The notes: generated from the letters alone by a model not told the origin. A DNA stretch of 10,558 bases from Phycisphaerales bacterium (GCA_030612785.1 JAUWNF010000076.1:1-10558); one strand, 5' to 3'; positions 1-6,938 are shown, counted from the stretch's first letter. Program-made: numbers and translations.

Positions 1-2
1 AC

Positions 3-167
3 CTGCCGTTCGAATACGGAAAAGCCACCGAGAACGAGGTGGGTCTCGTTCCGGTTCCCGGGCGATCCAGAATCGTCGAGATAAAGCAAGTGCATAACAA
101 AAAATGCAGCCAGCGGGGCATAGCCCCATCGGACCGCGCTACCGCAGCCCTACCAACTGCATCATAA
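3..167 (+). CDS. possible 3' end of an unrecognised gene
   Basis: Frame 3 is open from the window edge to a TAA at 165-167, giving 54 codons that begin LPFEYGKATENEVGLVPVPG. The first 35 or so residues have a plausible protein composition and the tail is less convincing. I do not recognise a family. The start lies outside the window and an open frame this short can occur by chance in GC-rich DNA. From 168 to 358 I see no gene, only small weak hairpins (for example 293-305 and 321-334) that could lie in the 3' flank of ispD. Confidence 0.22.
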   Translation: MPFEYGKATENEVGLVPVPGRSRIVEIKQVHNKKCSQRGIAPSDRATAALPTAS

Positions 168-358
168 GTGTAGTACATAATCGACCGTCGTCAAGCCAGA
201 GTTTCCCCAAAACTCGAGCAACAGCCGTGAGTTATCGATCCTCGGGGTGGAACTGCACGCCAACATGCACATAACTCTAGCCACGACAGGGAGTTGCGGC
301 GCAACGGCACCGGGCTGAGCGTCGGCGGTCCGACCCCGTGGCCGCATCGCTTGGCCGG

Positions 359-1090
359 TTACCACTGCGCTTCTTCAAATGCCCCCAGTCCGCGGACGGC
401 CTGCTTCGGCCGCGCCTTGATGATGGCGTTCGCAAGCGTGGTATCAGCCTTGGTGGTGATCTTGATATTAGTGGCGTCGGATTTGACGATTGACACCGGG
501 TGACCGGCCAGTTCCACCAACTGGGCGTCATCGGTAATGATTTCCCCTTCCGTCGGGCGGTTCGCATAGGCGTCAACGATTAGCTGTCGGCGGAAGACCT
601 GCGGGGTCTGGGCTTCGAAGAGCGCCTCCCGCGGAACGGTGGTCTCGACCACGCCGACCGCGCCGGCACGCTTGATCGTACCGGTAATCGGCGCCGCGAG
701 GATGGCGGCCCCCGTCTTGGCGGCTTCGGCGAACACGTCGTCGATCATTTGCGCGGTGACGCACGGGCGGGCGGCGTCGTGGATCGCGACTAGGTCGGCC
801 TCCTCTTTGACGGCCTCCAGACCGGCGGCCACCGAGTCGGCACGCTCCTCCCCCCCTTCGACCAATTGCACACCCATGAAACCCAGGTTGGGCCCATACT
901 TCGAGCGAATCTGCTCCGCTTCCTTGCCCGCGACTACCAGGATGGTTTGGATCACGTCGTCGCGGTTGATGAAATGCTCGAGGGTGCGGAGGAAGACCGG
1001 CCGCCCGTCGATTTTGGCCAGCGTCTTGCTCTCCCCGCCGAAGCGCTCGCTCTTGCCCGCCGCCGGAATGACGACCGCCACCTTGCTCAT
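359..1090 (-). CDS. ispD: 2-C-methyl-D-erythritol 4-phosphate cytidylyltransferase IspD
   Basis: IspD couples CTP to methylerythritol 4-phosphate to give CDP-methylerythritol in the cytoplasmic non-mevalonate isoprenoid pathway. The 243-residue product has the N-terminal nucleotide-binding loop (PAAGKSERFG, residues 9-18) with Lys22 shortly after. It also has HDAARP (104-109), TGTIKRA (136-142), Arg154 in VPREALFEAQTPQVF, TDDAQLVE (186-193) and NIKIT with Lys210. These match the CTP- and substrate-binding positions of the family. The usual PKQ after the glycine-rich loop reads SKT here. Length is slightly above the usual ~230 residues because of a C-terminal tail. The ATG at 1090 follows a GAGGGA ribosome site. 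It stands alone, without ispF beside or fused to it, and is divergent from the lipoprotein gene. Confidence 0.95.
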   Translation of the reverse strand: MSKVAVVIPAAGKSERFGGESKTLAKIDGRPVFLRTLEHFINRDDVIQTILVVAGKEAEQIRSKYGPNLGFMGVQLVEGGEERADSVAAGLEAVKEEADLVAIHDAARPCVTAQMIDDVFAEAAKTGAAILAAPITGTIKRAGAVGVVETTVPREALFEAQTPQVFRRQLIVDAYANRPTEGEIITDDAQLVELAGHPVSIVKSDATNIKITTKADTTLANAIIKARPKQAVRGLGAFEEAQW

Positions 1091-1148
1091 GGTTCATCCC
1101 TCGCCTGGAACTGATTTACTAATGGGGCCTGAGGTTATCCACCCCGTT

Positions 1149-1178
1149 ATGATACTTCCGGTTTCGGAGAAGGGTCAA
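1149..1178 (-). promoter_or_regulatory. putative sigma70-like promoter for ispD
   Basis: Read on the minus strand there is TTGACC (1178-1173), an 18-nt spacer and TATCAT (1154-1149). Transcription would start near 1142, about 50 nt before the ispD start codon. Found by eye and not scored against a background. Confidence 0.4.
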
Positions 1179-1193
1179 GGTTTGAGTGCTGAT

Positions 1194-1222
1194 TTGACCG
1201 AACGGGGAGGAGGACCTATTCT
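1194..1222 (+). promoter_or_regulatory. putative sigma70-like promoter for the lipoprotein-aminotransferase unit
   Basis: TTGACC (1194-1199), exactly 17 nt, then TATTCT (1217-1222). The expected transcript start is near 1229, about 45 nt before the ATG at 1275. The same spacing and the same TATTCT box recur in front of the tRNA-Gly gene. Confidence 0.45.
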
Positions 1223-1274
1223 CGGCGTAACGACGGGTTCTCCGTCCCCTCGCTTGAGGTTGGGGTTCGGTCAG

Positions 1275-2243
1275 ATGATGCGTGCTCGCGCAGGGTCATT
1301 TGGAATCGCAGTGGTGCTGACCGCCATCCTGGCGGGAGGGTGTGATTCTGCGGCGCGGGCCCCGAAGTTTCAACTCACCAAGGCGGAGTGGACCTACCGG
1401 GGTTCCGTAGGGGAACTCCTGACCACCGACCATTTCGAGATTTACACGACAATCCAGGACGAGGAGCTGCGTGAGGTGTTGCCGCTCTTCCTGGAATCGG
1501 CCTATCGGCATTACACCGACCTGCTGCCGCCGGTGAGCGATGACAATCCGCGGATGCAGACGTATCTGTTCAACACACGTCTCCAGTGGGACCGGTTCGT
1601 GCGGGAGAACTTTCCGCGGCGTTATCCGGTTTATCGCCTGATCCAAAACGGCGGGTTCGCCAGCGGCCGACGGTGTGTGGTATACTACCTAAAGCGGGCA
1701 TATACCCTGTCCATCATCGCCCACGAAGGCATGCATCAGTACTTCGGCAGCCACTTCGACGTCCAAATCCCGCCGTGGCTCAATGAGGGGTTGGCCACTT
1801 ACTGCGAAGGCTTCGATTTTCGCGACGGTCGGCCGGTGTTCCTACCGCGGCACAACACGTTCCGGCTCAATCCCTTGCGGCAGGCCCTGACCACCGATGG
1901 TCTCCTTCCGCTGCGGCAGATTCTGGCCACCCATGCCGGCGAGGTGGTCCAGGAGGGGCATCGCGGGGTGACCTCCGCTTATTACGCCCAGGTGTGGGCC
2001 CTGACCGTCTTTCTGCGCCATGGGCAACGGGGCAAGTACGCCGACGGCTTCGCCCGAATGCTGGAGGACATCCGCAACGGCTCGCTGCACACCAGGGCCC
2101 GCGCCGCCAAGCTCGCCTCCGGCAAACCCAGCGAGGTCAGCCTGGGCGAGGCCGTCTTCCGAGCCTACATCACGCACGATATCGACGCCTTCGAGCAGGA
2201 GTACCGCGACTACATGATCGAACTCGCGGGGTTCAAGTCATGA
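1275..2243 (+). CDS. lipoprotein with gluzincin-type HExxH metallopeptidase domain (DUF1570/peptidase MA-like)
   Basis: The 322-residue product starts with a basic n-region, a hydrophobic stretch (10-20) and the lipobox LAGGC with Cys23, so it should be lipidated and envelope-anchored. The mature part carries HEGMH (150-154), an HExxH zinc motif, followed by WLNEGLATY with Glu171 as likely third ligand. This is the gluzincin arrangement seen in DUF1570/peptidase MA-like proteins, which are frequent in Planctomycetota. The substrate is unknown. The frame is open far upstream (to 639), but that part is antisense to ispD, and the signal peptide fixes the start at 1275, or possibly at the adjacent ATG at 1278. 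The ribosome site is weak (GAGGTTGGGG, somewhat distant). Its TGA overlaps the ATG of the aminotransferase (ATGA, 2240-2243), suggesting translational coupling. The zinc motif looks intact, so it may be active. Confidence 0.82.
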   Translation: MMRARAGSFGIAVVLTAILAGGCDSAARAPKFQLTKAEWTYRGSVGELLTTDHFEIYTTIQDEELREVLPLFLESAYRHYTDLLPPVSDDNPRMQTYLFNTRLQWDRFVRENFPRRYPVYRLIQNGGFASGRRCVVYYLKRAYTLSIIAHEGMHQYFGSHFDVQIPPWLNEGLATYCEGFDFRDGRPVFLPRHNTFRLNPLRQALTTDGLLPLRQILATHAGEVVQEGHRGVTSAYYAQVWALTVFLRHGQRGKYADGFARMLEDIRNGSLHTRARAAKLASGKPSEVSLGEAVFRAYITHDIDAFEQEYRDYMIELAGFKS

Positions 2244-3538
2244 ATACACCCAAACCCGTCAGCCTCAACCTGAACGTTCGGGGCATGGGGCTCTCGGCGA
2301 CGCTGGGGATCAACGAGCGTTGTCGGGAGTTGCGCGATCAGGGACGCACCGTCTACAACCTGGGGCTGGGTCAGTCCCCCTTTCCAGTGCCCCATTCCGT
2401 AGTGGAGGCCCTTAGGCTTGCGGCCCCGGAGAAAGACTACCTGCCGGTCCGAGGCCTGCCCGCCCTGCGCGAAGCGGTGGCTGCGTTCCACCGCAAACAC
2501 GATCAGATCGAGGCGCATCCCGACGGCGTGCTGATCGGTCCGGGCTCCAAGGAGCTGATGTTCCTCCTGCAACTGGTCTACTACGGCGAAATCATCGTCA
2601 CTACGCCGTGTTGGGTGTCGTATCTGCCACAAGCCCGCATCATCGGGCGTACAGTCAGCCAACTCGCCGCCAACCACGAACAGCAATGGAAAATCACCGC
2701 CCCGCAACTGCTGTGGGCGCTCGACATGGTCCAGGACGATTACCGCCCGCGGTTACTGGTGCTGAACTACCCGGGCAACCCCTCGGGCCAAACCTACTCA
2801 GCGGACGAACTCGAAGAACTCGCCGAAATCGCCCGGCGGTTCGAAATCGTCATCCTCTCGGACGAAATCTATGGGCAACTGCATCACCAGGGGCAGCACG
2901 TCTCCATCGCGCGGTTCTATCCCGAGGGCACCATTATCAGCTCGGGGCTATCCAAGTGGTGCGGGGCCGGCGGCTGGCGACTCGGCACATTCTGTTTTCC
3001 GCCGAACCTTTACTGGCTGCTGGACGCGATGGCCTCCGTAGCCAGCGAGACGTACACGTCGGTTTGCGCCCCGATCCAGTATGCCGCGGTCCACGCGTTC
3101 CGTCGCGAGGTGACCCTCGAGCGGTACCTGTGGCACGCCCGGCGGATACTGGCCGCGCTCGGCCGCGAGGGTGCGGAGATGCTCAACCGCGCGGGCGTGC
3201 GGGTGCATCCACCGATTGGCGGATTCTACCTGTACCTCGACTTCTCACCGCTGAGCGCCCGGCTTGCCGAACGCGGTATTGAGGACAGCTCCACGCTGTG
3301 TAGCCACCTGTTGGACGAGACCGGCGTCGCGATTCTTCCCGGGGAGGCCTTTGCCCAACCGCCATCAGAACTGACCGCCCGGCTGGCGTACGTCGATTTC
3401 GACGGGGCCCGCGCCCTGGCCGCCAGCGAAAACATTCCACTGCACGAGGACCTACCCGCGGATTTCACCCGGCAGTGGTGTGAACGCACCCTGCACGGGA
3501 TGGAACGTATCGCCGAGTGGGCGTCGGCGGAGGCTTGA
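2240..3538 (+). CDS. class I/II PLP-dependent aminotransferase
   Basis: A 432-residue fold-type I aminotransferase, expected to move an amino group between an amino acid and a 2-oxo acid in the cytoplasm. Visible family landmarks are YLPVRGLPALREAV (67-80), NYPGNPSG with Asn180, SDEIYG with Asp208 and Tyr211, SSGLSKW with the Schiff-base Lys239, GWRLG with Arg247, and Arg381 in ARLAYVDF, the usual carboxylate-binding arginine. The length is a little above the ~400 typical of aspartate aminotransferase-like enzymes, with a short C-terminal extension. The start is fixed by the ATGA overlap with the lipoprotein gene. Substrate specificity cannot be read from the sequence: aspartate, alanine or aromatic amino acids are all possible. 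The gene ends 7 nt from the convergent carbamoyltransferase gene. Confidence 0.88.
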   Translation: MNTPKPVSLNLNVRGMGLSATLGINERCRELRDQGRTVYNLGLGQSPFPVPHSVVEALRLAAPEKDYLPVRGLPALREAVAAFHRKHDQIEAHPDGVLIGPGSKELMFLLQLVYYGEIIVTTPCWVSYLPQARIIGRTVSQLAANHEQQWKITAPQLLWALDMVQDDYRPRLLVLNYPGNPSGQTYSADELEELAEIARRFEIVILSDEIYGQLHHQGQHVSIARFYPEGTIISSGLSKWCGAGGWRLGTFCFPPNLYWLLDAMASVASETYTSVCAPIQYAAVHAFRREVTLERYLWHARRILAALGREGAEMLNRAGVRVHPPIGGFYLYLDFSPLSARLAERGIEDSSTLCSHLLDETGVAILPGEAFAQPPSELTARLAYVDFDGARALAASENIPLHEDLPADFTRQWCERTLHGMERIAEWASAEA

Positions 3539-3543
3539 CGCCC
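3519..3543. terminator. possible stem-loop between convergent genes
   Basis: GGGCGTC (3519-3525) can pair with GACGCCC (3537-3543) around an 11-nt loop. It spans the aminotransferase stop codon and the 7-nt gap to the carbamoyltransferase stop. No T-tract follows on either strand, so intrinsic termination here would be weak. Confidence 0.2.
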
Positions 3544-3545
3544 GT

Positions 3546-4499
3546 CTACTCCATCGCCCCGAGCACGAGTGACAACAGCCCCATGCGCATGACCACGCCG
3601 TTGAACGCCTCTTCCCAATAGCGGGCGTGGCGCGTGTAATCCACGTCGGCGGGCAACTCGTCCATCCGCGGCAGGGAGTGCAGGATGATGGAGTCGGGTT
3701 TCGCCTTGTCGCGCAGGAGATCCCGAGTCACGCGGTACTCCGGCGGGGTAAGTCCCTTGTCCTCCGATGCTTCCACACGCGATTGAGTGTAGTCGGCCTG
3801 CACCACCGGCTCCATGTAGATCACATCGGCGTCGGCGATGGCTTCGGCGGAGCTACCCATGTCGCGGAAGCGCAGGTTGCGCTCCACCAGCCCCTTCTTG
3901 AACTCCTCGCTGAAGGACATCTCCGGGGGGAAGATGAACGTGGCTTCCACGTCGAACTGGGTCATGGCATGGGCGATGGTGTGCATGGTGCGCATGCGTC
4001 CGTCGCCGATGCACATGAAGTGCAGCCCGTCGATGGTGCCCTTTTCCTTCCAGATGGTGTACAGGTCGGTCAACACCTGGGTGGGGTGCTCGCCCCAGCC
4101 ATCACCGCAGTTGATGATCGGCACGGAGGCCCACTTGGCCGCCTCGTGCGGAGCGCCCTCTTGGTAGTGACGCATGGCGATCACGTCGCCGTAGTACTCG
4201 AGCATGTGCACGGTATCTTTGATGGATTCCTGGTAGAAATCACCCGCGCGGGTCATCTTGGCGTCGGAGAACCCCAGCACGTGTCCTCCCAACCGATGCA
4301 TGGCGGCTTCGGTGGACAACCGCGTGCGTGTGCTCGGCTGGTAGAAGGCAGTCAGCAGCGTTTTGTTGGCCAGCAGGTCCGTGTTACGCCGGTTTCTGGC
4401 GTGCGGAGCTAGTTCGTCGCACACCTCGAACAAACGAAAGTACTCCGCCCGTTCCCAATCCTTCAGCGAGAGAATGTCCCGCCCGATGAAACTCCTCAT
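3546..4499 (-). CDS. aspartate/ornithine carbamoyltransferase family protein (PyrB-like)
   Basis: A 317-residue cytoplasmic transcarbamoylase. Carbamoyl-phosphate-binding features are intact: STRTR (56-60), AMRH with Arg110, HPTQ (138-141), Arg170-Thr171 and HSLPR (274-278, HPLPR in most ATCases). The overall pattern (GDGWGEHPTQ, LPADVD, NGVVMR) is closest to aspartate carbamoyltransferase. The second-substrate region differs. Where E. coli ATCase has TRVQ with Arg229, this protein reads EPVVQ (230-234). The 80s loop reads TRAGDFYQESIKDT, closer to ornithine-type ESIKDT and without the ATCase Ser80/Lys84 pair. The amino substrate may therefore not be aspartate. The start at 4499 follows GGGAG; an in-frame extension upstream would run through the structured repeat. 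It is the third gene of the arcC cluster, and no pyrimidine gene is adjacent. Confidence 0.82.
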   Translation of the reverse strand: MRSFIGRDILSLKDWERAEYFRLFEVCDELAPHARNRRNTDLLANKTLLTAFYQPSTRTRLSTEAAMHRLGGHVLGFSDAKMTRAGDFYQESIKDTVHMLEYYGDVIAMRHYQEGAPHEAAKWASVPIINCGDGWGEHPTQVLTDLYTIWKEKGTIDGLHFMCIGDGRMRTMHTIAHAMTQFDVEATFIFPPEMSFSEEFKKGLVERNLRFRDMGSSAEAIADADVIYMEPVVQADYTQSRVEASEDKGLTPPEYRVTRDLLRDKAKPDSIILHSLPRMDELPADVDYTRHARYWEEAFNGVVMRMGLLSLVLGAME

Positions 4500-4511
4500 T
4501 GTCCAACTCCC

Positions 4512-4621
4512 AAGTAGCGGCCGGCGTCCTCGCCGGCCGAATCCGCCGCAGGCCTGATCCGCAGAGCAGGTCCTACGGTCCTTGTCGATCTCAACGGCCT
4601 GCGAGACGCAAGCCGCTACTT
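4512..4621. repeat. 110-bp palindromic (MITE/REP-like) element with terminal inverted repeats
   Basis: The ends are inverted repeats: 4512-4528 matches the reverse complement of 4605-4621 at 15 of 17 positions, with the outer ten exact (AAGTAGCGGC/GCCGCTACTT). Inside lie a perfect 9-bp hairpin with a TCCT loop (4518-4526/4531-4539) and a nested 8-bp pair (CGCAGGCC 4547-4554, GGCCTGCG 4596-4603). It fills the gap between the PLP enzyme and the carbamoyltransferase gene. The stop codon (TAG, 4618-4616) of the PLP enzyme lies within the terminal repeat. It may act as an mRNA stabiliser or attenuator, or be a non-autonomous mobile element. No clear target duplication is visible. Confidence 0.6.
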
Positions 4622-5851
4622 CTCGAAAACTTCGCTTAGCTCTCTCGGGTCCGTGGACACCAACCTCGGTTCGCCAGCCACTTTCATCACCGACGCGACG
4701 TCCTTCAGACCGTTCCCGGTGATCAGCAGCACGACGGTCCACGCCGGGTCGATTCTGCCTTGCTTGGCCGCACTTTTCAAGCCGGCGTACGACGCCACGC
4801 CCGCTGGTTCGCCGAAGACCCCCGTGCCCCGGGCGACCTCCAGGATCGCGGCAAGGATATCCTCGTCTGACACGGTGATTCCAAACCCGTCGGAGGCTCG
4901 CACCGCCTGCACGGCCGCTTCCCCGTCGCGCGGCATGCTCACCGAAATCGAATCCGCCACGGTCTCGCCGGACACCGGTATGATTGTCCCGTCCCCCTCG
5001 AGGGCACGAACCACCGCGGCGCTCCCCTCGGCCTGCACCGCCAGCAGCCGTGGAACCCGCTCGATGAACCCAATCCGGCGGAAGTCCTCAAAACCCTTCC
5101 ACACCCCGCTGATAATGTTGCCGTCGCCCACCGGCACCACCACCAGGTCCGGCACCTTCCACCCCATCTGCTCGCAAATCTCGAAGGCAACGGATTTCTT
5201 GCCCTCGCGGGGGCAGGGGTTGTAGCCGGTGTTGCGGTTGTACCATCCGAACCGCTCCGTGGCGGCCAGGCAGAGATCGAACGCCTGGTCGTAGGTCCCG
5301 TCAACGGCCAGGACCTCCGCTCCAAAGGCTAGTAGCTGCGCCACCTTGGCGCGCGGAGCGGTGCGAGGGATGAAGATCCGCGCCCGCATCCCCATTGCCG
5401 CGGCGAGCACCGCGGTGGACGAGCCGGCATTGCCGGTCGAGGCACCGGTCACCAACTCGCGGCCGACGTCCCGCGCCCGTGCCAGGGCGATGGCACTGGC
5501 GCGGTCCTTGAATGAGGCGCTGGGGTTGCGCCCGTCATCCTTGATGAACAGTCCACGAAGTCCCAGGTTCTCTCCCAGCCGGGGCGCCGCAAACAACGGC
5601 GTCCAACCGACCGGCGGCGTCTCGAGCCGTGTGGCCGTCGGATAGAGCGGCGCGTACCGCCAGATCGAGCGGTCCGTATCCTTCGCCAGTTGGTCCCTTC
5701 CCCAGGAGCGGCGAATGGAGTCGTAATCGTATTCGACTTGCAGGTTTGCCCCACAGGCCGCGCACGTGTAGACCGTATCCGTCAACGGGCATGCCGTCGA
5801 ACAGTGAACACAACGTAGTCCCGAGACGTGACTCAGCCCCAATTCCGTCAT
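4616..5851 (-). CDS. thrC: threonine synthase-like PLP enzyme with N-terminal zinc ribbon
   Basis: A 411-residue fold-type II PLP enzyme. The N-terminus has a zinc-ribbon pattern, CVHC (14-17) and CAAC (30-33), typical of the archaeal/cyanobacterial-type threonine synthase branch. PLP features follow: SASFKDR with Schiff-base Lys115, STGNAGSS (138-145) for the carboxylate, VGDGN (241-245) for the PLP phosphate, and LLITGNGLKD near the C-terminus. Threonine synthase converts O-phosphohomoserine to threonine, but relatives do other eliminations or replacements (cysteate synthase, diaminopropionate lyase-like reactions), and no threonine pathway gene is adjacent. The ATG at 5851 has an excellent AAGGAG six bases upstream. 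Reading further upstream would only translate the tandem repeat at 5863-5890. It sits between arcC (43-nt gap) and the carbamoyltransferase, and its stop codon lies in the repeat at 4512-4621. Confidence 0.78.
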   Translation of the reverse strand: MTELGLSHVSGLRCVHCSTACPLTDTVYTCAACGANLQVEYDYDSIRRSWGRDQLAKDTDRSIWRYAPLYPTATRLETPPVGWTPLFAAPRLGENLGLRGLFIKDDGRNPSASFKDRASAIALARARDVGRELVTGASTGNAGSSTAVLAAAMGMRARIFIPRTAPRAKVAQLLAFGAEVLAVDGTYDQAFDLCLAATERFGWYNRNTGYNPCPREGKKSVAFEICEQMGWKVPDLVVVPVGDGNIISGVWKGFEDFRRIGFIERVPRLLAVQAEGSAAVVRALEGDGTIIPVSGETVADSISVSMPRDGEAAVQAVRASDGFGITVSDEDILAAILEVARGTGVFGEPAGVASYAGLKSAAKQGRIDPAWTVVLLITGNGLKDVASVMKVAGEPRLVSTDPRELSEVFEK

Positions 5852-5862
5852 GCCTCTCCTTT

Positions 5863-5890
5863 GGCTGAAGGCTGATAGCTGATGGCTGAC
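5863..5890. repeat. four tandem 7-bp repeats (RGCTGAN)
   Basis: Four consecutive heptamers: GGCTGAA (5863), GGCTGAT (5870), AGCTGAT (5877), GGCTGAC (5884). They occupy most of the 43-nt gap between the arcC stop and the ribosome site of the PLP enzyme. This resembles heptanucleotide short tandem repeats known from several bacterial lineages. Changes in copy number would alter the intercistronic spacing. Confidence 0.6.
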
Positions 5891-5894
5891 CGCT

Positions 5895-6851
5895 TCATTC
5901 CGCCACGATCCAAGTGCCGCTCGTACCGGCGACCGCACGTTCCAGGTTTGCCGGGTCGGTAATCAGTGCCGCCTTCCCCCCGCTTTCCAGGAACTCCACG
6001 ATGGCCTCGATTTTTGGGAGCATACTGCCCGGCGCGAAGTGGCCTTCGTCGATGTATCGTTTGGCCTCGGCGAGCGTGATCCGATCGAGGGCCTGTTCGT
6101 CAGGCTTGCCGAAGTTCAGGCACACTTTCTCGACCGCGGTCGAGATCAGCAGCAGATCGGCGCCGAGTCGGCGGGCCAACAGGCTGCTGGCGAGGTCTTT
6201 GTCGATGACCGCTTCGGCACCGGCGAGGTTGCCGTCCGACTGCCGGACCACCGGAATACCTCCGCCGCCAACCGCCACGACGACAAAACCGTGGTCAGTG
6301 AGTTGTCGGATGGCCTCAAGCTCAATGATTTCCATAGGTCTGGGAGAGGCGACGACGCGCCGGAATCCCCGCCCGGCGTCCTCCATGATGTGCCAACCAT
6401 CGCGTTGCCGGCGCTGGTTTGCAGTTTGCTCGTCCAGGAAGGTGCCGATCGGCTTTGTAGGGTTCTGGAAGGCGGGATCCGCGGCGTCCACCAGCACTTG
6501 GGTGACCACGGTGGCCACCGGGATACGGCGCTGCCAGTCGTGCATGCAGTTGTACATCGCCTGCTGAATCTGATAGCCGATCGCGCCTTGGGTATCGGCG
6601 CCGCAGGAGTCCAGGGGCACCAGGTGCAGTTCGTGGGCGGCGAGTTCCGCACGGCGAAGGATGAACCCCACTTGCGGACCGTTGCCGTGGGTGATTACCA
6701 CCCGGTGACCCTTCTGCAACAGTCCGATGATGTTCTTACAGGTCTGGAGGCAAGCGCGGTACTGGTCTGCGACCGTCTGATGCCGCTTGTCCAAGACCAG
6801 GGAGTTGCCGCCAATGGCCAAAACGATCGATTGCTTCTGAGGTGCTGCCAT
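5895..6851 (-). CDS. arcC: carbamate kinase
   Basis: Carbamate kinase interconverts carbamoyl phosphate plus ADP with carbamate plus ATP, and usually runs towards ATP in fermentative nitrogen catabolism. The 318-residue length fits the family. Landmarks, in order, are AIGGNSL (12-18), THGNGPQVG (54-62), ADTQGAIGYQIQQAM (85-99), SPRPMEIIE (169-177), AVGGGGIPVV (193-202), AVIDKDLASSLLA (214-226) and FAPGSMLPKIEA (272-283). The ATG at 6851 is preferred because it places the kinase strand close to the N-terminus as in other family members. A GTG at 6890 would add 13 residues but lies in a leader hairpin. It is the first gene of the cluster with the PLP enzyme and carbamoyltransferase, so it probably drains carbamoyl phosphate made by the latter. 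Its first 74 codons are duplicated at 7335-7557. Confidence 0.94.
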   Translation of the reverse strand: MAAPQKQSIVLAIGGNSLVLDKRHQTVADQYRACLQTCKNIIGLLQKGHRVVITHGNGPQVGFILRRAELAAHELHLVPLDSCGADTQGAIGYQIQQAMYNCMHDWQRRIPVATVVTQVLVDAADPAFQNPTKPIGTFLDEQTANQRRQRDGWHIMEDAGRGFRRVVASPRPMEIIELEAIRQLTDHGFVVVAVGGGGIPVVRQSDGNLAGAEAVIDKDLASSLLARRLGADLLLISTAVEKVCLNFGKPDEQALDRITLAEAKRYIDEGHFAPGSMLPKIEAIVEFLESGGKAALITDPANLERAVAGTSGTWIVAE

Positions 6852-6882
6852 GGCCTCGAGTCCTAATTCAGATTCGGGCGGT

Positions 6883-6924
6883 TCACCCACGCCTGGGGGT
6901 GAGATTCACGAAACTCCGCCGTGA
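6883..6924 (-). promoter_or_regulatory. arcC leader hairpin and inverted repeat
   Basis: TCACCC (6883-6888) pairs with GGGTGA (6897-6902). A second short inverted repeat, TCACG (6906-6910) and CGTGA (6920-6924) with a 9-nt spacer, lies just beyond. Both are kept in the duplicated copy at 7589-7608 and 7612-7630. They fall between the putative arcC promoter and the start codon, so they could be a leader structure or operator. The function is inference only. Confidence 0.3.
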
Positions 6925-6938
6925 GTACCAAACCTTCC

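Noticed and set aside
639..1274. In-frame open extension upstream of the lipoprotein
   Set aside because: It is antisense to ispD for most of its length, and the signal peptide with lipobox at 1275 gives a natural start.
4500..4742. 81-residue N-terminal extension of the carbamoyltransferase
   Set aside because: It reads through the inverted-repeat element and the end of the PLP enzyme gene. The ATG at 4499 has a ribosome site and matches the family length.
5863..5890. CRISPR-like repeat array
   Set aside because: Units are 7 bp with no spacers. No array with spaced repeats is visible anywhere in the window.
5852..5938. 29-residue N-terminal extension of the PLP enzyme
   Set aside because: It would translate the heptamer tandem repeat and overlap arcC. 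AAGGAG lies just before 5851.
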